Assembly (NCBI GenBank): GCA_936432065.2
Contig: OW386291.2
Location: 107,387,823 to 107,451,822, forward strand
Source of the DNA: Rutpela maculata
Taxonomy: Eukaryota; Arthropoda; Insecta; Coleoptera; Cerambycidae
Direction: 5' to 3'
DNA length: 64,000 bases
Shown one piece after another: positions 23,032-32,511 of the stretch. Each line of letters starts with the position of its first letter. Position 1 is the stretch's first letter. The notes beneath the pieces are model-generated. The model was not told the origin of the DNA. It saw only the letters and a list, made by a program, of their open reading frames with translations, and searched no databases. Made by a program: the position numbers and the translations under genes.

Positions 23032-26000
23032 GCCCCTTATTGTCTGTCAAATCCAAAAATTTGTATTATATCTATGACATTACTAACACGCATAGATTAT
23101 TAATTGACACGGGCGCAGGACTATCCATATTCAAACCTAAAATTTGTGAAAATTATAGTAGGAGATGTCCAGAAAACATTACGATCCAAGGCATAACTGA
23201 CCAAAAAATAAATATTAACGAAGCCGTCTTTATCCCGTTTGACAACAATGAACCATTCAAAATTTATGTATGTGATCTTGACATAGAATTCGATGGACTC
23301 CTAGGGTCTGATTTCTTAGAACACTACAATTGTATAGTGGATATAAAAAACAAAAAACTTGTAACAAATTTCAAAACAATCCCGATCCACAAAGTCACAG
23401 ACCAGGGTCTGCCAAAGGTACAAAATTACCCAAATCCAGATAATCATGATATCACTCGTAATATATCAAATATAATTTCAGTTGAACCACGTATAGAACA
23501 AATTACCAAACTTAAATGTCACTTGTTCAATACGGAAGCTATACTGCTAGCTACCGAAGTAGACAAGGTAAGACTCCCTAACGCGATAGTTCAGATAGAC
23601 GATAAAGGTGAATTTATTACCTCTATATTAAATGTAAATGCGGTACCCAAAACCGTTAATTTTTCAAATTTAAAACTAGAGCCGATCCAAAATTTCTCAC
23701 TGAATAATATAGACGAAGAAACCTCCCAAACGTGCGTAGACAGATATTATGAAATAAAAAACCAACTCCGTCTAGACCACCTAAACATGGAAGAAAATGA
23801 ACTAATAACTCAACTTTGTCTAGAATACGCGGACATTTTTTATCTTGAAGGTGACCAACTAACTTTCACCAATGAAATTAAACACGCGATAGATACCAAT
23901 GATGCGAAAGCAGTATTCACGAAATCGTACCGATACCCTCAGATACACAAAGAAGAAGTCAAAACGCAGGTATCCAAAATATTAGAACAAAATATTATTC
24001 GTCCCTCTAACTCCCCCTGGTCATCTCCAGTGTGGGTTGTCCCTAAGAAACTTGATGCTTCGGGTAAGCCGAAATGGCGTGTGGTTGTAGACTACAGAAA
24101 ACTCAACGAGTTAACTGTAGGAGACAAATACCCTCTACCCAACATCTCAGATCTCCTGGATCAATTAGGCAAGTGCCAGTACTTCACAACATTGGACTTG
24201 GCCTCTGGGTTCCACCAGATCGAGATAGACCCGAAAGACATCCCGAAAAGTGCATTTAGCGTAGACAACGGACACTATGAATTCGTTCGTATGCCCTTCG
24301 GCCTTAAAAACGCCCCTTCCACCTTCCAAAGGGTTATGGACAACATCCTCATGGGCATTCAGAACGAGAGATGTCTGGTATATATGGATGATATTATCAT
24401 ATATTCCCCGACAGTTCACGAACACATTTCTCGTCTCACAGAAGTGTTCAAACGCCTTCGAAATGCTAACTTAAAAATCCAACCTGATAAATGCGAGTTC
24501 CTTCGTAAAGAAGTCGCATACCTGGGTCACCTCATAACTAAAGAAGGAGTAAAACCAAACCCCGATAAGGTACAGTGCATCCAAAACTTTCCGCAACCCA
24601 CTAACCAGAAGGAAATCAAATCCTTCCTCGGGTTGGCAGGTTATTATCGCAGATTTATAAGTAATTTCGCGAAACTATCCAAGCCCCTCACCAAATTGTT
24701 ACAAAAGGATGTCCCTTTTGCTTTCGACTCAGAATGTCACAAATCCTTCGAGGAATTGAAACAAGCCCTCACTTCAACCCCAGTACTTATCTACCCAAAC
24801 TTCGACGAAACGTTTCTACTCATCACTGATGCAAGCGCGTTCGCCATCGGCGCCGTGCTCTCACAAGGCCCCATTGGCAAAGACTTACCAATAGCTTTCG
24901 CCTCAAGGACCCTCTGTAAAGCCGAAACCAAATACTCAACCATAGAGCGTGAACTTTTAGCTATAGTATGGGCCGTGAAACACTTCCGTCCATACATATT
25001 TGGTCGGAAATTTAAACTAATAACCGACCATAGGCCTCTAACGTGGCTCTTTTCGATAAAAGACCCCGGAAGCCGTCTAGCACGCTGGCGACTGAAGCTT
25101 GAAGAGTACGAATATGAAATCGAATATAAACCAGGCCGCATTAATAAAAATGCAGACGCTCTTTCCCGCATAAAGATAAATCACATTCAAGATTCCTCTA
25201 ACTTTCAAGCAGAATCAAAACTAGTAACGTACCCCATTCAAAGTCCCTCAACTCCAATAGAACCCGATCCTGATAGTCAGGACACGACAAGCGACACGAC
25301 GGAAACAAACGAACAAGAAGATGTCCTGAACGAATTCGAAACTTTCGTAAAATTGTATAAAACCAAGTCACTTATCGACTATTCTAAAATTGAATTTTCA
25401 AACGGGCAACTCTTGGACAAAACCAACAAAAATATAGTGACCTTTTTCCAACAAAACAATCTCAAAGATTTTCATTATAAAATCCTTGAAGACTTGTTCG
25501 AAGAAAACGCAGACTTCCGAGATTTAGAATTAAATAAATTATCGAGTAAGTCGGTGCGACATAGAAACTATTTTATCGTGGCTCTACCATACGACCCCGA
25601 AACCGTAATCCAAAATCTATTCATCTCGCTATACAAAGGTCGTGAAGAGTTCGACGACTCCAAAACGTATTGTATCGAAAACAATGTCGAACTTCCTATT
25701 CTCGAAATTTTGTCATTTCTTTTATCGGAAAAAGACGTGAAACTTAAAATATGTCAAAACGTTACTAGAACACCCAGTGACGACGAAATCCCAATTATTA
25801 TCGACCAGCATCATACTGGCAAAGCTCATCTCCACCGCGGAATAAATGAGACTATTCGTCGTATTCGAGAGAAATACAATTGGAAAGGATTGACAAAAGA
25901 CGTCGAAAATTTCATAAAAACCTGCAAAATCTGCCAAGAAACAAAAATCTGTCGCAAAAATTTAGATAACCCTCTCGTAATTACGGAGACGCCTAAATCC

Positions 26001-26810
26001 CCTTTTGAACGTATAAACATAGACGTCCTAGAAGTCCCAACGAAAAATTACGCACTTACTATACGCGACGAACTTACAAAATTCACTCAAGCGTATCCTA
26101 TCAAAGATAAATCAGCAAAATCAATCGCAAACACTCTGCTCGTTTACTTCCAGCACTTCGGAACACCCCTTCGAATTCATTGCGATTATGGCCGAGAATT
26201 CGATAACGCCATCCTAAAAGATTTATGTCTCCTCTATGACATCAAAGTAACGCAGTCTAGTGTCGGACACCCCCAATCTAATGGTTCCTTAGAAAGGTTC
26301 CACGCTACCTTGTTGGAAATGATCCGAGCACACGTGGCAGAACACCCTGACGAACACCCCTTCAACATATTACCTTACGCGATAATATGCTATAATACCT
26401 CTACTAATAAAACTCACGGATTTACACCCTACGAGTTAGTTTTCGGACACACGTCCAGTAGACCACCTGAGACGCTATATAATCAGGAAGAACTAGTCAC
26501 GAAATACGTCAGAGACTTAAATAATCGCCTGTCTTATTATTATAAAGTCGCGCGCGCCAGAACTGAAACACAAAAACAAAAAGCGAAAGTTCGGTTCGAC
26601 GCCCACGTTTCAAAGGAAACCCCCGAATATCAGATTGGTCAAAAGGTGTATTTAAAAGAATCCCAAATCACCGATAAGTTACGTAATAAATATAACGGGC
26701 CATTTGAGATTTTGGAACTTCACAAAAACTCAGCCACCCTCCTTAACAAAAAAACAAAACAAAAAACTAAAGCTAACTTTGACAGGTTAAAACCATATAT
26801 TGAAGCCTAA
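22878..26810 (+). CDS. pol: Pol polyprotein: protease, reverse transcriptase, RNase H, integrase
   Basis: The frame opens after a stop at 22875-22877, is -1 relative to gag and has no ATG near its start, so it should be made as Gag-Pol. Residues below are counted from the TTG at 23040. Protease: LIDTGA with catalytic Asp 23, flap-side GLLGSDF at 86. Reverse transcriptase: DYRKLNE (351), LDLASGFHQ with Asp 386, YMDD at 448-451. RNase H: ITDAS (Asp 597), IEREL (Glu 638), TDHRPL (Asp 663). Integrase: zinc-binding His at 924-932 with CKIC at 962-965, then Asp 995, Asp 1049 and Glu 1085, an exact D,D-35-E, and a GPF motif near 1220. Every catalytic residue expected of Ty3/gypsy Pol is present. The end overlaps the open env frame by 11 bases. 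Confidence 0.96.
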   Translation, partial: SGFSIRPTCPVGPALSQNRRPRDDSIANPIWQNELGQFQPKSQLPGTTVPISPLLSVKSKNLYYIYDITNTHRLLIDTGAGLSIFKPKICENYSRRCPENITIQGITDQKININEAVFIPFDNNEPFKIYVCDLDIEFDGLLGSDFLEHYNCIVDIKNKKLVTNFKTIPIHKVTDQGLPKVQNYPNPDNHDITRNISNIISVEPRIEQITKLKCHLFNTEAILLATEVDKVRLPNAIVQIDDKGEFITSILNVNAVPKTVNFSNLKLEPIQNFSLNNIDEETSQTCVDRYYEIKNQLRLDHLNMEENELITQLCLEYADIFYLEGDQLTFTNEIKHAIDTNDAKAVFTKSYRYPQIHKEEVKTQVSKILEQNIIRPSNSPWSSPVWVVPKKLDASGKPKWRVVVDYRKLNELTVGDKYPLPNISDLLDQLGKCQYFTTLDLASGFHQIEIDPKDIPKSAFSVDNGHYEFVRMPFGLKNAPSTFQRVMDNILMGIQNERCLVYMDDIIIYSPTVHEHISRLTEVFKRLRNANLKIQPDKCEFLRKEVAYLGHLITKEGVKPNPDKVQCIQNFPQPTNQKEIKSFLGLAGYYRRFISNFAKLSKPLTKLLQKDVPFAFDSECHKSFEELKQALTSTPVLIYPNFDETFLLITDASAFAIGAVLSQGPIGKDLPIAFASRTLCKAETKYSTIERELLAIVWAVKHFRPYIFGRKFKLITDHRPLTWLFSIKDPGSRLARWRLKLEEYEYEIEYKPGRINKNADALSRIKINHIQDSSNFQAESKLVTYPIQSPSTPIEPDPDSQDTTSDTTETNEQEDVLNEFETFVKLYKTKSLIDYSKIEFSNGQLLDKTNKNIVTFFQQNNLKDFHYKILEDLFEENADFRDLELNKLSSKSVRHRNYFIVALPYDPETVIQNLFISLYKGREEFDDSKTYCIENNVELPILEILSFLLSEKDVKLKICQNVTRTPSDDEIPIIIDQHHTGKAHLHRGINETIRRIREKYNWKGLTKDVENFIKTCKICQETKICRKNLDNPLVITETPKSPFERINIDVLEVPTKNYALTIRDELTKFTQAYPIKDKSAKSIANTLLVYFQHFGTPLRIHCDYGREFDNAILKDLCLLYDIKVTQSSVGHPQSNGSLERFHATLLEMIRAHVAEHPDEHPFNILPYAIICYNTSTNKTHGFTPYELVFGHTSSRPPETLYNQEELVTKYVRDLNNRLSYYYKVARARTETQKQKAKVRFDAHVSKETPEYQIGQKVYLKESQITDKLRNKYNGPFEILELHKNSATLLNKKTKQKTKANFDRLKPYIEA
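22995..23040 (+). promoter_or_regulatory. Candidate -1 ribosomal frameshift site for Gag-Pol
   Basis: cccaaat at 22995-23001 has the X XXY YYZ form in the gag reading frame (C CCA AAT) and lies inside the gag/pol overlap, 27 bases before the gag stop. Downstream, ggaac (23013-23017) can pair with gttcc (23022-23026) and ataag (23028-23032) with cttat (23036-23040). Both stems are only 5 bp, so the stimulator is weak or different. Confidence 0.55.
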
Positions 26811-28644
26811 ATTGCCTTACAGGTTCACCTTGCTGATCGGAGCAGCCATGTCCCAGTACCAAATAACACCCATCAATAACACCGTCGGAGTCTATTACCA
26901 CGACGAAACGAGGATAATAATTTCCAATAATAAATGGACTCTGCTAGTCCATAAAAATCTATCAAGCCTCGAAGAAGCCTTTATCAACAACAACAAAATC
27001 TTAGAATCAATTGTCAATATATTCACCCCCGATACACGCGAAACAAAAGAATTCCTAGTCAAAGTCAAAACACACGTAACACTCTTAAACCAAGTGTCAA
27101 ATTCCCTCAAAGTAAAATTTGAAGAAATCTTTGTTAACACCAAACGATTCAAGCGTGGTATATTAAATGGAGCGGGTAGTATATTTAAAGCAATTACCGG
27201 CAATCTAGATGCTGAAGATGGACAATTCTTCACAGACAGTATCAATAAATTAAACAAAGATCAACATCAAATAGAAAAGCTCCTGAAAAATCAAATATCC
27301 GTTACCTCTACCGTCATAAAAACCTTTAACGAAACGGTTCAAAACATGCAAATTAATATAGTAACGTTTAACGAGGATATGAAAAAGATTCAAATCGGAT
27401 TGCATAAAGTAAATGATAGAGTTGCACTGGTTCAAGCCGAACTAAAATTTATCGAAACATGTGAAAAATTGACTGAAAGTTACTTGTACCTCCAGAGCAA
27501 CCTTGATGACATTTTGAACGCGATCACATTTGCTCGTCTGAAAATAATACACTCTTCAATTATTTCACCAGAAAGTTTGATTACTGCACTTCAGGAAATC
27601 TCTCAAAACTTAGTAAAAAATAATCTACCCCTACCGGTAAAATATTCAGAAATTCCTCAATACCTAGAAATTATCGAACTAGAAGCCTTTCAATCAAAAT
27701 CAGATCTTGTTTTCGTTCTAAGAATACCACTAGTAGAACAACAACTCTATACCCTGTATCATTTGTATCCTATCCCTATACTAGACAACAGAACTGGCCT
27801 TCACCATGTCTTGTCATTCTCACAAAAATTCATTGCGCGTAACGATGATTCACTAATGTACATCCCCGTCAAGGACCTGAGTACATGCAAACAACTAGAT
27901 TCCCATAAGAAACTATGCTCAGACCTCTACGCCTACCCGATCGACAGCAGTGCAGCATGCGAAGCCCAGCTACTGAAAAACTTCAGAAAAATCCCAGAAA
28001 ACTGTGTAAGTTCCCTCGTCTATGGACAAGGTTATAACGTTCAGAAACTACAAGGCAATGTGTGGTTAATAATTGTCTCTGAACCCATTCACATCACCAT
28101 AAACTGTAATAAAATGGACACAAAAATCACCAGTGTTAATAAAAACTCTATATTAAAACTCCACCCGGACTGTTACGCGTTTGTCGGTATAACAAAAGTG
28201 CAAGCAGAAAGCCGCAATACCATCAACATTACGGACAATTCACATCCAGTGGTTATACCCTATGACTGTTGTAGTGACATTCCCGAAAAACTCCAGCTAC
28301 CCAAGTTGGAACCTCTCCAGTTCGATCATCTAAATGTCGAAAATCTAGACATAGCCAACCACAAACTTGAGCAATACTCTAGAGACTTAGACAAACTAAT
28401 AAACGAGCCATTTATAACTAAACATTTTTCTTTAAGCATGTATACAGTTATTGGTCTGTCCATCTGTCTCCTAGCCGCCTTCATCGCCTGGAAATGCAGG
28501 AAAAGATGCTGTGGTTGTAAGGAATCCAAGGACGCCACCCCTAATGAGATGCTGAAAAGAATTGGCACCCTCCTGAGAAGAAGACCTCATCTACCTACAG
28601 AAGAGGAAGAAATGACCGATTTTTCCCAAAAAGTCGGTGAATAA
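26800..28644 (+). CDS. env: Envelope glycoprotein (F-like, errantivirus Env)
   Basis: 614 codons from the first sense codon counted here (a TTG); the first ATG in the frame is at 26848. The mature start is more likely supplied by splicing from the leader ATG, which would add a short hydrophobic leader resembling a signal peptide. Residues below are counted from 26800. A furin-type RFKR site at 116-119 is followed by a Gly/Ala-rich segment (GILNGAGSIFKAITG) matching the conserved fusion-peptide region of baculovirus F and errantivirus Env proteins. A long helical region (~145-260), Cys-rich parts (~365-410 and ~445-490), N-glycosylation sites (NET, NIT), a single transmembrane helix at ~547-566 and a basic/Cys tail (RKRCCGCK) follow. 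Expected role: membrane fusion of particles. No internal stop is present. Confidence 0.93.
   Translation: MKPKLPYRFTLLIGAAMSQYQITPINNTVGVYYHDETRIIISNNKWTLLVHKNLSSLEEAFINNNKILESIVNIFTPDTRETKEFLVKVKTHVTLLNQVSNSLKVKFEEIFVNTKRFKRGILNGAGSIFKAITGNLDAEDGQFFTDSINKLNKDQHQIEKLLKNQISVTSTVIKTFNETVQNMQINIVTFNEDMKKIQIGLHKVNDRVALVQAELKFIETCEKLTESYLYLQSNLDDILNAITFARLKIIHSSIISPESLITALQEISQNLVKNNLPLPVKYSEIPQYLEIIELEAFQSKSDLVFVLRIPLVEQQLYTLYHLYPIPILDNRTGLHHVLSFSQKFIARNDDSLMYIPVKDLSTCKQLDSHKKLCSDLYAYPIDSSAACEAQLLKNFRKIPENCVSSLVYGQGYNVQKLQGNVWLIIVSEPIHITINCNKMDTKITSVNKNSILKLHPDCYAFVGITKVQAESRNTINITDNSHPVVIPYDCCSDIPEKLQLPKLEPLQFDHLNVENLDIANHKLEQYSRDLDKLINEPFITKHFSLSMYTVIGLSICLLAAFIAWKCRKRCCGCKESKDATPNEMLKRIGTLLRRRPHLPTEEEEMTDFSQKVGE
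26811..26823 (+). promoter_or_regulatory. Predicted env splice acceptor
   Basis: attgccttacag|g, a short pyrimidine-rich tract ending in AG at 26821-26822, right after the pol stop. The exon would start at 26823, in phase with the donor at 21443. Confidence 0.65.
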
Positions 28645-28655
28645 CACCGACTTTT
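28629..28655 (+). promoter_or_regulatory. Hairpin over the env stop codon
   Basis: An 11-bp perfect stem (28629-28639 with 28645-28655; core aaaagtcggtg) closes a 5-base loop aataa that contains most of the env TAA (28642-28644). It sits immediately upstream of the polypurine tract. Confidence 0.8.
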
Positions 28656-28656
28656 C

Positions 28657-28670
28657 AAAAAGAAAGGGAG
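28657..28670 (+). promoter_or_regulatory. Polypurine tract
   Basis: aaaaagaaagggag, one base before the 3' LTR; the expected primer for plus-strand DNA synthesis. Confidence 0.9.
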
Positions 28671-28671
28671 T

Positions 28672-29032
28672 TGTTATATGCTAAACAAACCACATCAATG
28701 TATTCAAATATCTAAGTATCTTATCTAAATAAGTAACTTTATATTCTTATCATGGTACGTGATATAATTTGATACATTTATCACCTAAGCGATAACAACT
28801 TCCTAGACTTCTCATGTGAAACGCTGGCACGGCAACAATTCCCAGAATGCTGTGCCTACGTTGATATCAAACCTTATAAATATGACCAACAGACGCATTT
28901 GCGTTCAGTATTCATTTAATCTCTGTACTAATTATATCTACATATTTTCAACCATATAAAATCATATAAATAATTTGTAAAAGTTAAAATAAAAGTTTTT
29001 AAAAAGCAAATCAAGTTCTAAGTGATATAAAA
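28672..29032 (+). repeat. 3' LTR
   Basis: 361 bp, identical to 20885-21245 on direct reading. Polyadenylation signal at 28988-28993. Confidence 0.97.
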
Positions 29033-29036
29033 TTGA

Positions 29037-29185
29037 TATATCATCTAATTTAAATAAAGTTGGTTTGCCTAACATACACCCGATATATTGCGGTTTATAA
29101 ATCCTATACATCTTATTTTTGTACGCTTGGTAGTATTTTGCTCTGAAATTAAAATAAAACTTATTTTACGTATGAGAGTTTGTAG
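29037..29185. other. Right half of the foldback spacer
   Basis: Continuation of 20828-20884 beyond the retroelement. No coding content; the short frame at 29088-29279 is not conserved. Confidence 0.4.
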
Positions 29186-29793
29186 GCCTCTGGTTATCAC
29201 CATGTATTATAGATATGGGTCAATTTCAATAGGGATTATTGTAATATGTCGTTTTACATATGCTCCAAATTGTAATTAAATATTTTAAGTTTAACAGAAG
29301 TTATCGTATTTACAAGAAACGATATACATGCACACATACATACACTTACAGACGCAAAGACATTTTTTATTCGATATTTTAGTTCAGTCTGCTGTGAAGC
29401 GGATATCTGTACAAGAAATTTTTTCTACGATGATTATTAAAATTTATTTTCAATTTATAATAAATTTATAATAAAGTTAGAATACAGTCAAAAGATTTAC
29501 AATTCATTACTGAACCATAACAGATACGAGAAAGATTAATATAGAAAATTTAGTCAACTTTAATTTTGCATATAGCCACTTTTTGATTAGAGCTAACCGT
29601 TTTCGAGATATGAGCGAAAAACGAAAAACCGGGACCTTCTTCATGCCCCCCTGCACCCCCCCCCCCCCCACCTCCTACGTTCGGGGACTTTTGGTATATT
29701 TACCTCCTAAATAGTCCAAACACAGCCTTCAAGTCAGAAATTGTGATCTCGGCATTTCCCTCTAGGTCCCCTTATTGAACGTTCATTGACAGG
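29186..29793 (-). repeat. Right foldback arm
   Basis: Inverted partner of 20223-20827. Carries the matching C run near 29650-29672. Confidence 0.85.
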
Positions 29794-29799
29794 GCTATA

Positions 29800-30095
29800 A
29801 TACAATTTTTGGTTTTTAAAACAGAAATAACCCCCTAATCCTATATACAATGTAATATATAAATTGAATTCTTAATAATTTGATAAGTTATTGGAGGTCA
29901 AAGGAGCCATTTTCGATAGCTTTCTAATAAGAGTTTTTTGATCGGGCAGATACAAAGTTTATGAGAAAAAAGTTATAGCCAATTTGACCGATTTTTCTCA
30001 CTTATTATGTTTAGGCCAAATTCTCACCTTTGCCAAAATTTTTCAAATTTTATTTTATCCATGCTATTTATTGGCTGAGCAATTTCTCAAACTCA
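29800..30095. other. Unassigned AT-rich sequence
   Basis: No ORF or repeat partner identified. Confidence 0.3.
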
Positions 30096-30099
30096 AGGT

Positions 30100-30420
30100 A
30101 TGTATGACTCGGCGATGGTCCCATAATAATTTCATCCAGCTACGTCTAGTGTAAGGTCTACAAGAATTAGAAACAAGATTTTTTTTAGTCGAAAATTTGA
30201 CGAAGTCGTTAGTGATAATTTAATTTCATTAAATTTAATTTTGTGATAAAAAATTCAAATTGCCTTGAAATTAGTAGTTATTTTCATAGTAGTTAATAAC
30301 GAATCTTATGTCAGACGTTAAAAATTCAGAATGGCGAATCCAGTATGGCTGCAGTAGATAATTTGCAGCATTTGCATTAAAAACTTATGAAGATTCACAC
30401 CGTCCAGGATTATTATGTGC
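30100..30420 (+). repeat. Dispersed repeat family B, copy 1
   Basis: Shares with 40130-40430 (same strand) and 47690-48000 (opposite strand) a series of blocks: a ctacgtctagtgtaaggt-like start, taattttgtgataaaaaatt, a gtaactgataacgaatct-like block and a caaatttgcatgaa-like end. No ORF. Likely a non-autonomous element. Confidence 0.75.
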
Positions 30421-30424
30421 TGTG

Positions 30425-31078
30425 TTCATTTTCATATTGAATTCGAATTATTTTATACTTACATCTTTATGTATTTCACTGATACAGTACTCCTACTCAT
30501 AATTTAATTTTTCTGTCTGGGTAGTATTGAATTATAATTTATTGAGCTTACTAAATGAAACATTTCAATTTCTCCATCAATTTTATTTATTAATGCATCG
30601 CTATTCCTTCTAAAGATTCTAAAAATAAAATAACGTAGCGGATAACAGAAAGTACATTTCATTGAAGTTTAATGTTCTCAAATTCTGAGAACAAAGATAT
30701 ATAAAAAGAAAAACGACGGGTCTAAACATTACATTTTGTAGGATATCATAAAACAAATTGTTTGCAATATTTAAAGACCGTCAGCAAAATAGTGTTTTAT
30801 TTTTTATTGCGGCATTTAAATGCAAATAAGATATTTTTATAAAAAAGGTCATTTTACCTAGATGTAAAATATAAAAACATATATCATATCATACATACAT
30901 CAGATTTAAACGTTTATTATTGAATATAAACCGTGAACTACATTTTAAAAATATTTTCAATATACAGGGCGTCTGAAAATGAACATGCCATACCAAACAA
31001 ATGTAAGCATTGTGCTATATTTTTTACGTTTGAAATTTCGATATTGCCAATTATGTTGCGATGTTGCCAATTCTTCTA
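30425..31078. other. AT-rich flank of the second mariner element
   Basis: No ORF recognised. Contains a tatacagggcgtctgaaaat motif near 30960 that resembles a Tc1/mariner-type terminus. Confidence 0.35.
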
Positions 31079-31200
31079 ATACAGGGTGACCTGTGGGAAA
31101 CGGACGTTTTTGCAATGAATAGTACTCAGTCCGAGACTCAGCCGTTAGTAATGGGAGGGAAAGGGGTAGTTATTCCTTTCGAGGTGGCCTACCATTACAG

Positions 31201-32511
31201 AAGAAGCTGCCCCGGAAAGGAGTAGCGGCGATGGTCAACATCATCAACGCAATGTCGAGGTTGAGACACTTCCCTTCCAGGTGGAAAAAGGCCGACGTCA
31301 TAGTCATCCCAAAGCCAGGTAAGAACCTAATGTTTCCTTCCTCTTACAGGCCAATCAGTCTGCTCCCAGCGATGAGTAAGGTAGCCGAAAGAGTCATACT
31401 CAAGAGGATAGCCGAGAAGACAGAAGAGCTGGAAGTCCTCCCAGACGAGCAGTTCGCCTTCAGGACAGGGCACTCCACCGAACTCCAAGTGCTCCGCCTC
31501 ACCGAGGAGGTCACGAAGGGGTTCAACCAACGACAGGTCACGGCAGCGCTGTTCCTGGACGTTGCCAAAGCCTTCGACAGAGTCTGGCACGACGGTCTCC
31601 TAGCCAAAATGATGAGTATGGGTTACCCCATTGCACTCGTCAAGCTAGTGAGATCGTACCTCCACAGGAGACAAATGAGGGTGAAGATCGTGGACAAGGT
31701 GTCCACGTACAGAACAATGGAGGCAGGAGTCCCCCAAGGCTCAGTGCTGTCCCCCCACTTGTTCTCCATCTTCACATCCGATCTACCCCGGACGGAGAGG
31801 ACCTCCATGGCCCTCTACGCCGATGACACAGCCCTGACTGCCAGATCCTGGAGTGCCAGGCTAGCCACCAGAAACCTCCAGGAGGCGGCCACCCTCCTAG
31901 AGGACTGGTGCAACAGATGGAAGGTAGCCGTCAACGCCGAGAAGAGCAAGGCGGTACTCTTCAAGAAGGTAAGAAAACAAAACCCCACAGGTCACGTTTC
32001 CATGTTTGGTGAGGACATCCATTGGCACGACTCCGCCAACTACCTTGGCGTGGTCATGGACAAAGGCCTAACATGGAGACTGAACACGGAGGCCATCGTC
32101 AAGAAGGCCAGGAGGACGAGAGCCCTAATCTACCCGATGACGGGTAGACAGAGCAGACTCAACCTGAGGAACAAGCTCACGCTTATCAGGTCCCTCATCC
32201 GGCCTCAGCTGACGTACGCTTCGGTAGCTTGGGGCTACCAAGCAAAGAGCTACCTCCATCAGATCCAGAGAGTGGAGAACGTCGCCCTCAGACGGCAGTC
32301 GACGCACCCTGGTTCATCCGCAACGAGGACATCTACTTACAGGGACCTGGACTACACCCCGGTCACTGAGATCACCAAGCAGAGAGCCAGAAAGATGTAC
32401 GCCCTTGCCGAGGAGCATGGGAACCCACTAGTCAGGGAGGCCACTGACTATGACCCAGCAGATGCTCCGAGGCACAAGCGGCCGAAGGTGCAGCTCCTGG
32501 ATAACGGGTGA
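31201..32511 (+). pseudogene. Jockey-clade LINE reverse transcriptase, 5'-truncated, copy 2
   Basis: Open without interruption from the insertion junction (31201) to a TGA at 32511; the first ATG is 31231. Motifs: KLPRKGVAA at the truncation point, FPSRWKKADVIVIPKPGK, SYRPISLLP, FLDVAKAFDRVWH (catalytic Asp), AGVPQGSVLSP and LYADDTAL (YADD at residues 196-199 from 31231). Then come the thumb and C-terminal region with IVKKARRTRALIYPMTGRQS and RKMYALAEEHGNP. The N-terminal RT part, the endonuclease and ORF1 are missing, so it cannot be autonomous. Near 32290-32340 the frame leaves the one seen in copy 1 and returns, implying two compensating indels. Likely to encode nothing functional despite its length. 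Confidence 0.9.

Larger units (their letters stand above)
20885..29032 (+). mobile_element. Errantivirus (gypsy-type LTR retrotransposon with gag, pol and env)
   Basis: 8148 bp, flanked by ttga on both sides (20881-20884, 29033-29036), a 4-bp target duplication as expected for Ty3/gypsy integrases. The LTRs are 361 bp and, base by base, I find no difference between them. Order: LTR, primer site, leader, gag, pol, env, polypurine tract, LTR. All three frames are open. Insect errantiviruses acquired an env related to the baculovirus fusion (F) protein, and this one has that layout. Identical LTRs, a perfect target duplication and open frames indicate a very recent insertion that may still be active. 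Confidence 0.97.
20223..29793. mobile_element. Foldback element with ~605-bp arms, interrupted by the errantivirus
   Basis: 20223-20827 is the inverted counterpart of 29186-29793. Matching landmarks on the arms include cctgtcaatgaa at the outer edges, a G/C homopolymer patch, tcatatctcgaaaacggtta, acagatacgaaaaa-type blocks and a ataaccagaggc inner edge. Without the LTR element the spacer would be only ~206 bp with no ORF. This is a non-autonomous foldback or long-TIR MITE. Confidence 0.85.

Noticed and set aside
24165..25171. Minus-strand frames opposite pol
   Set aside because: Antisense shadows of the conserved RT/RNase H coding sequence.
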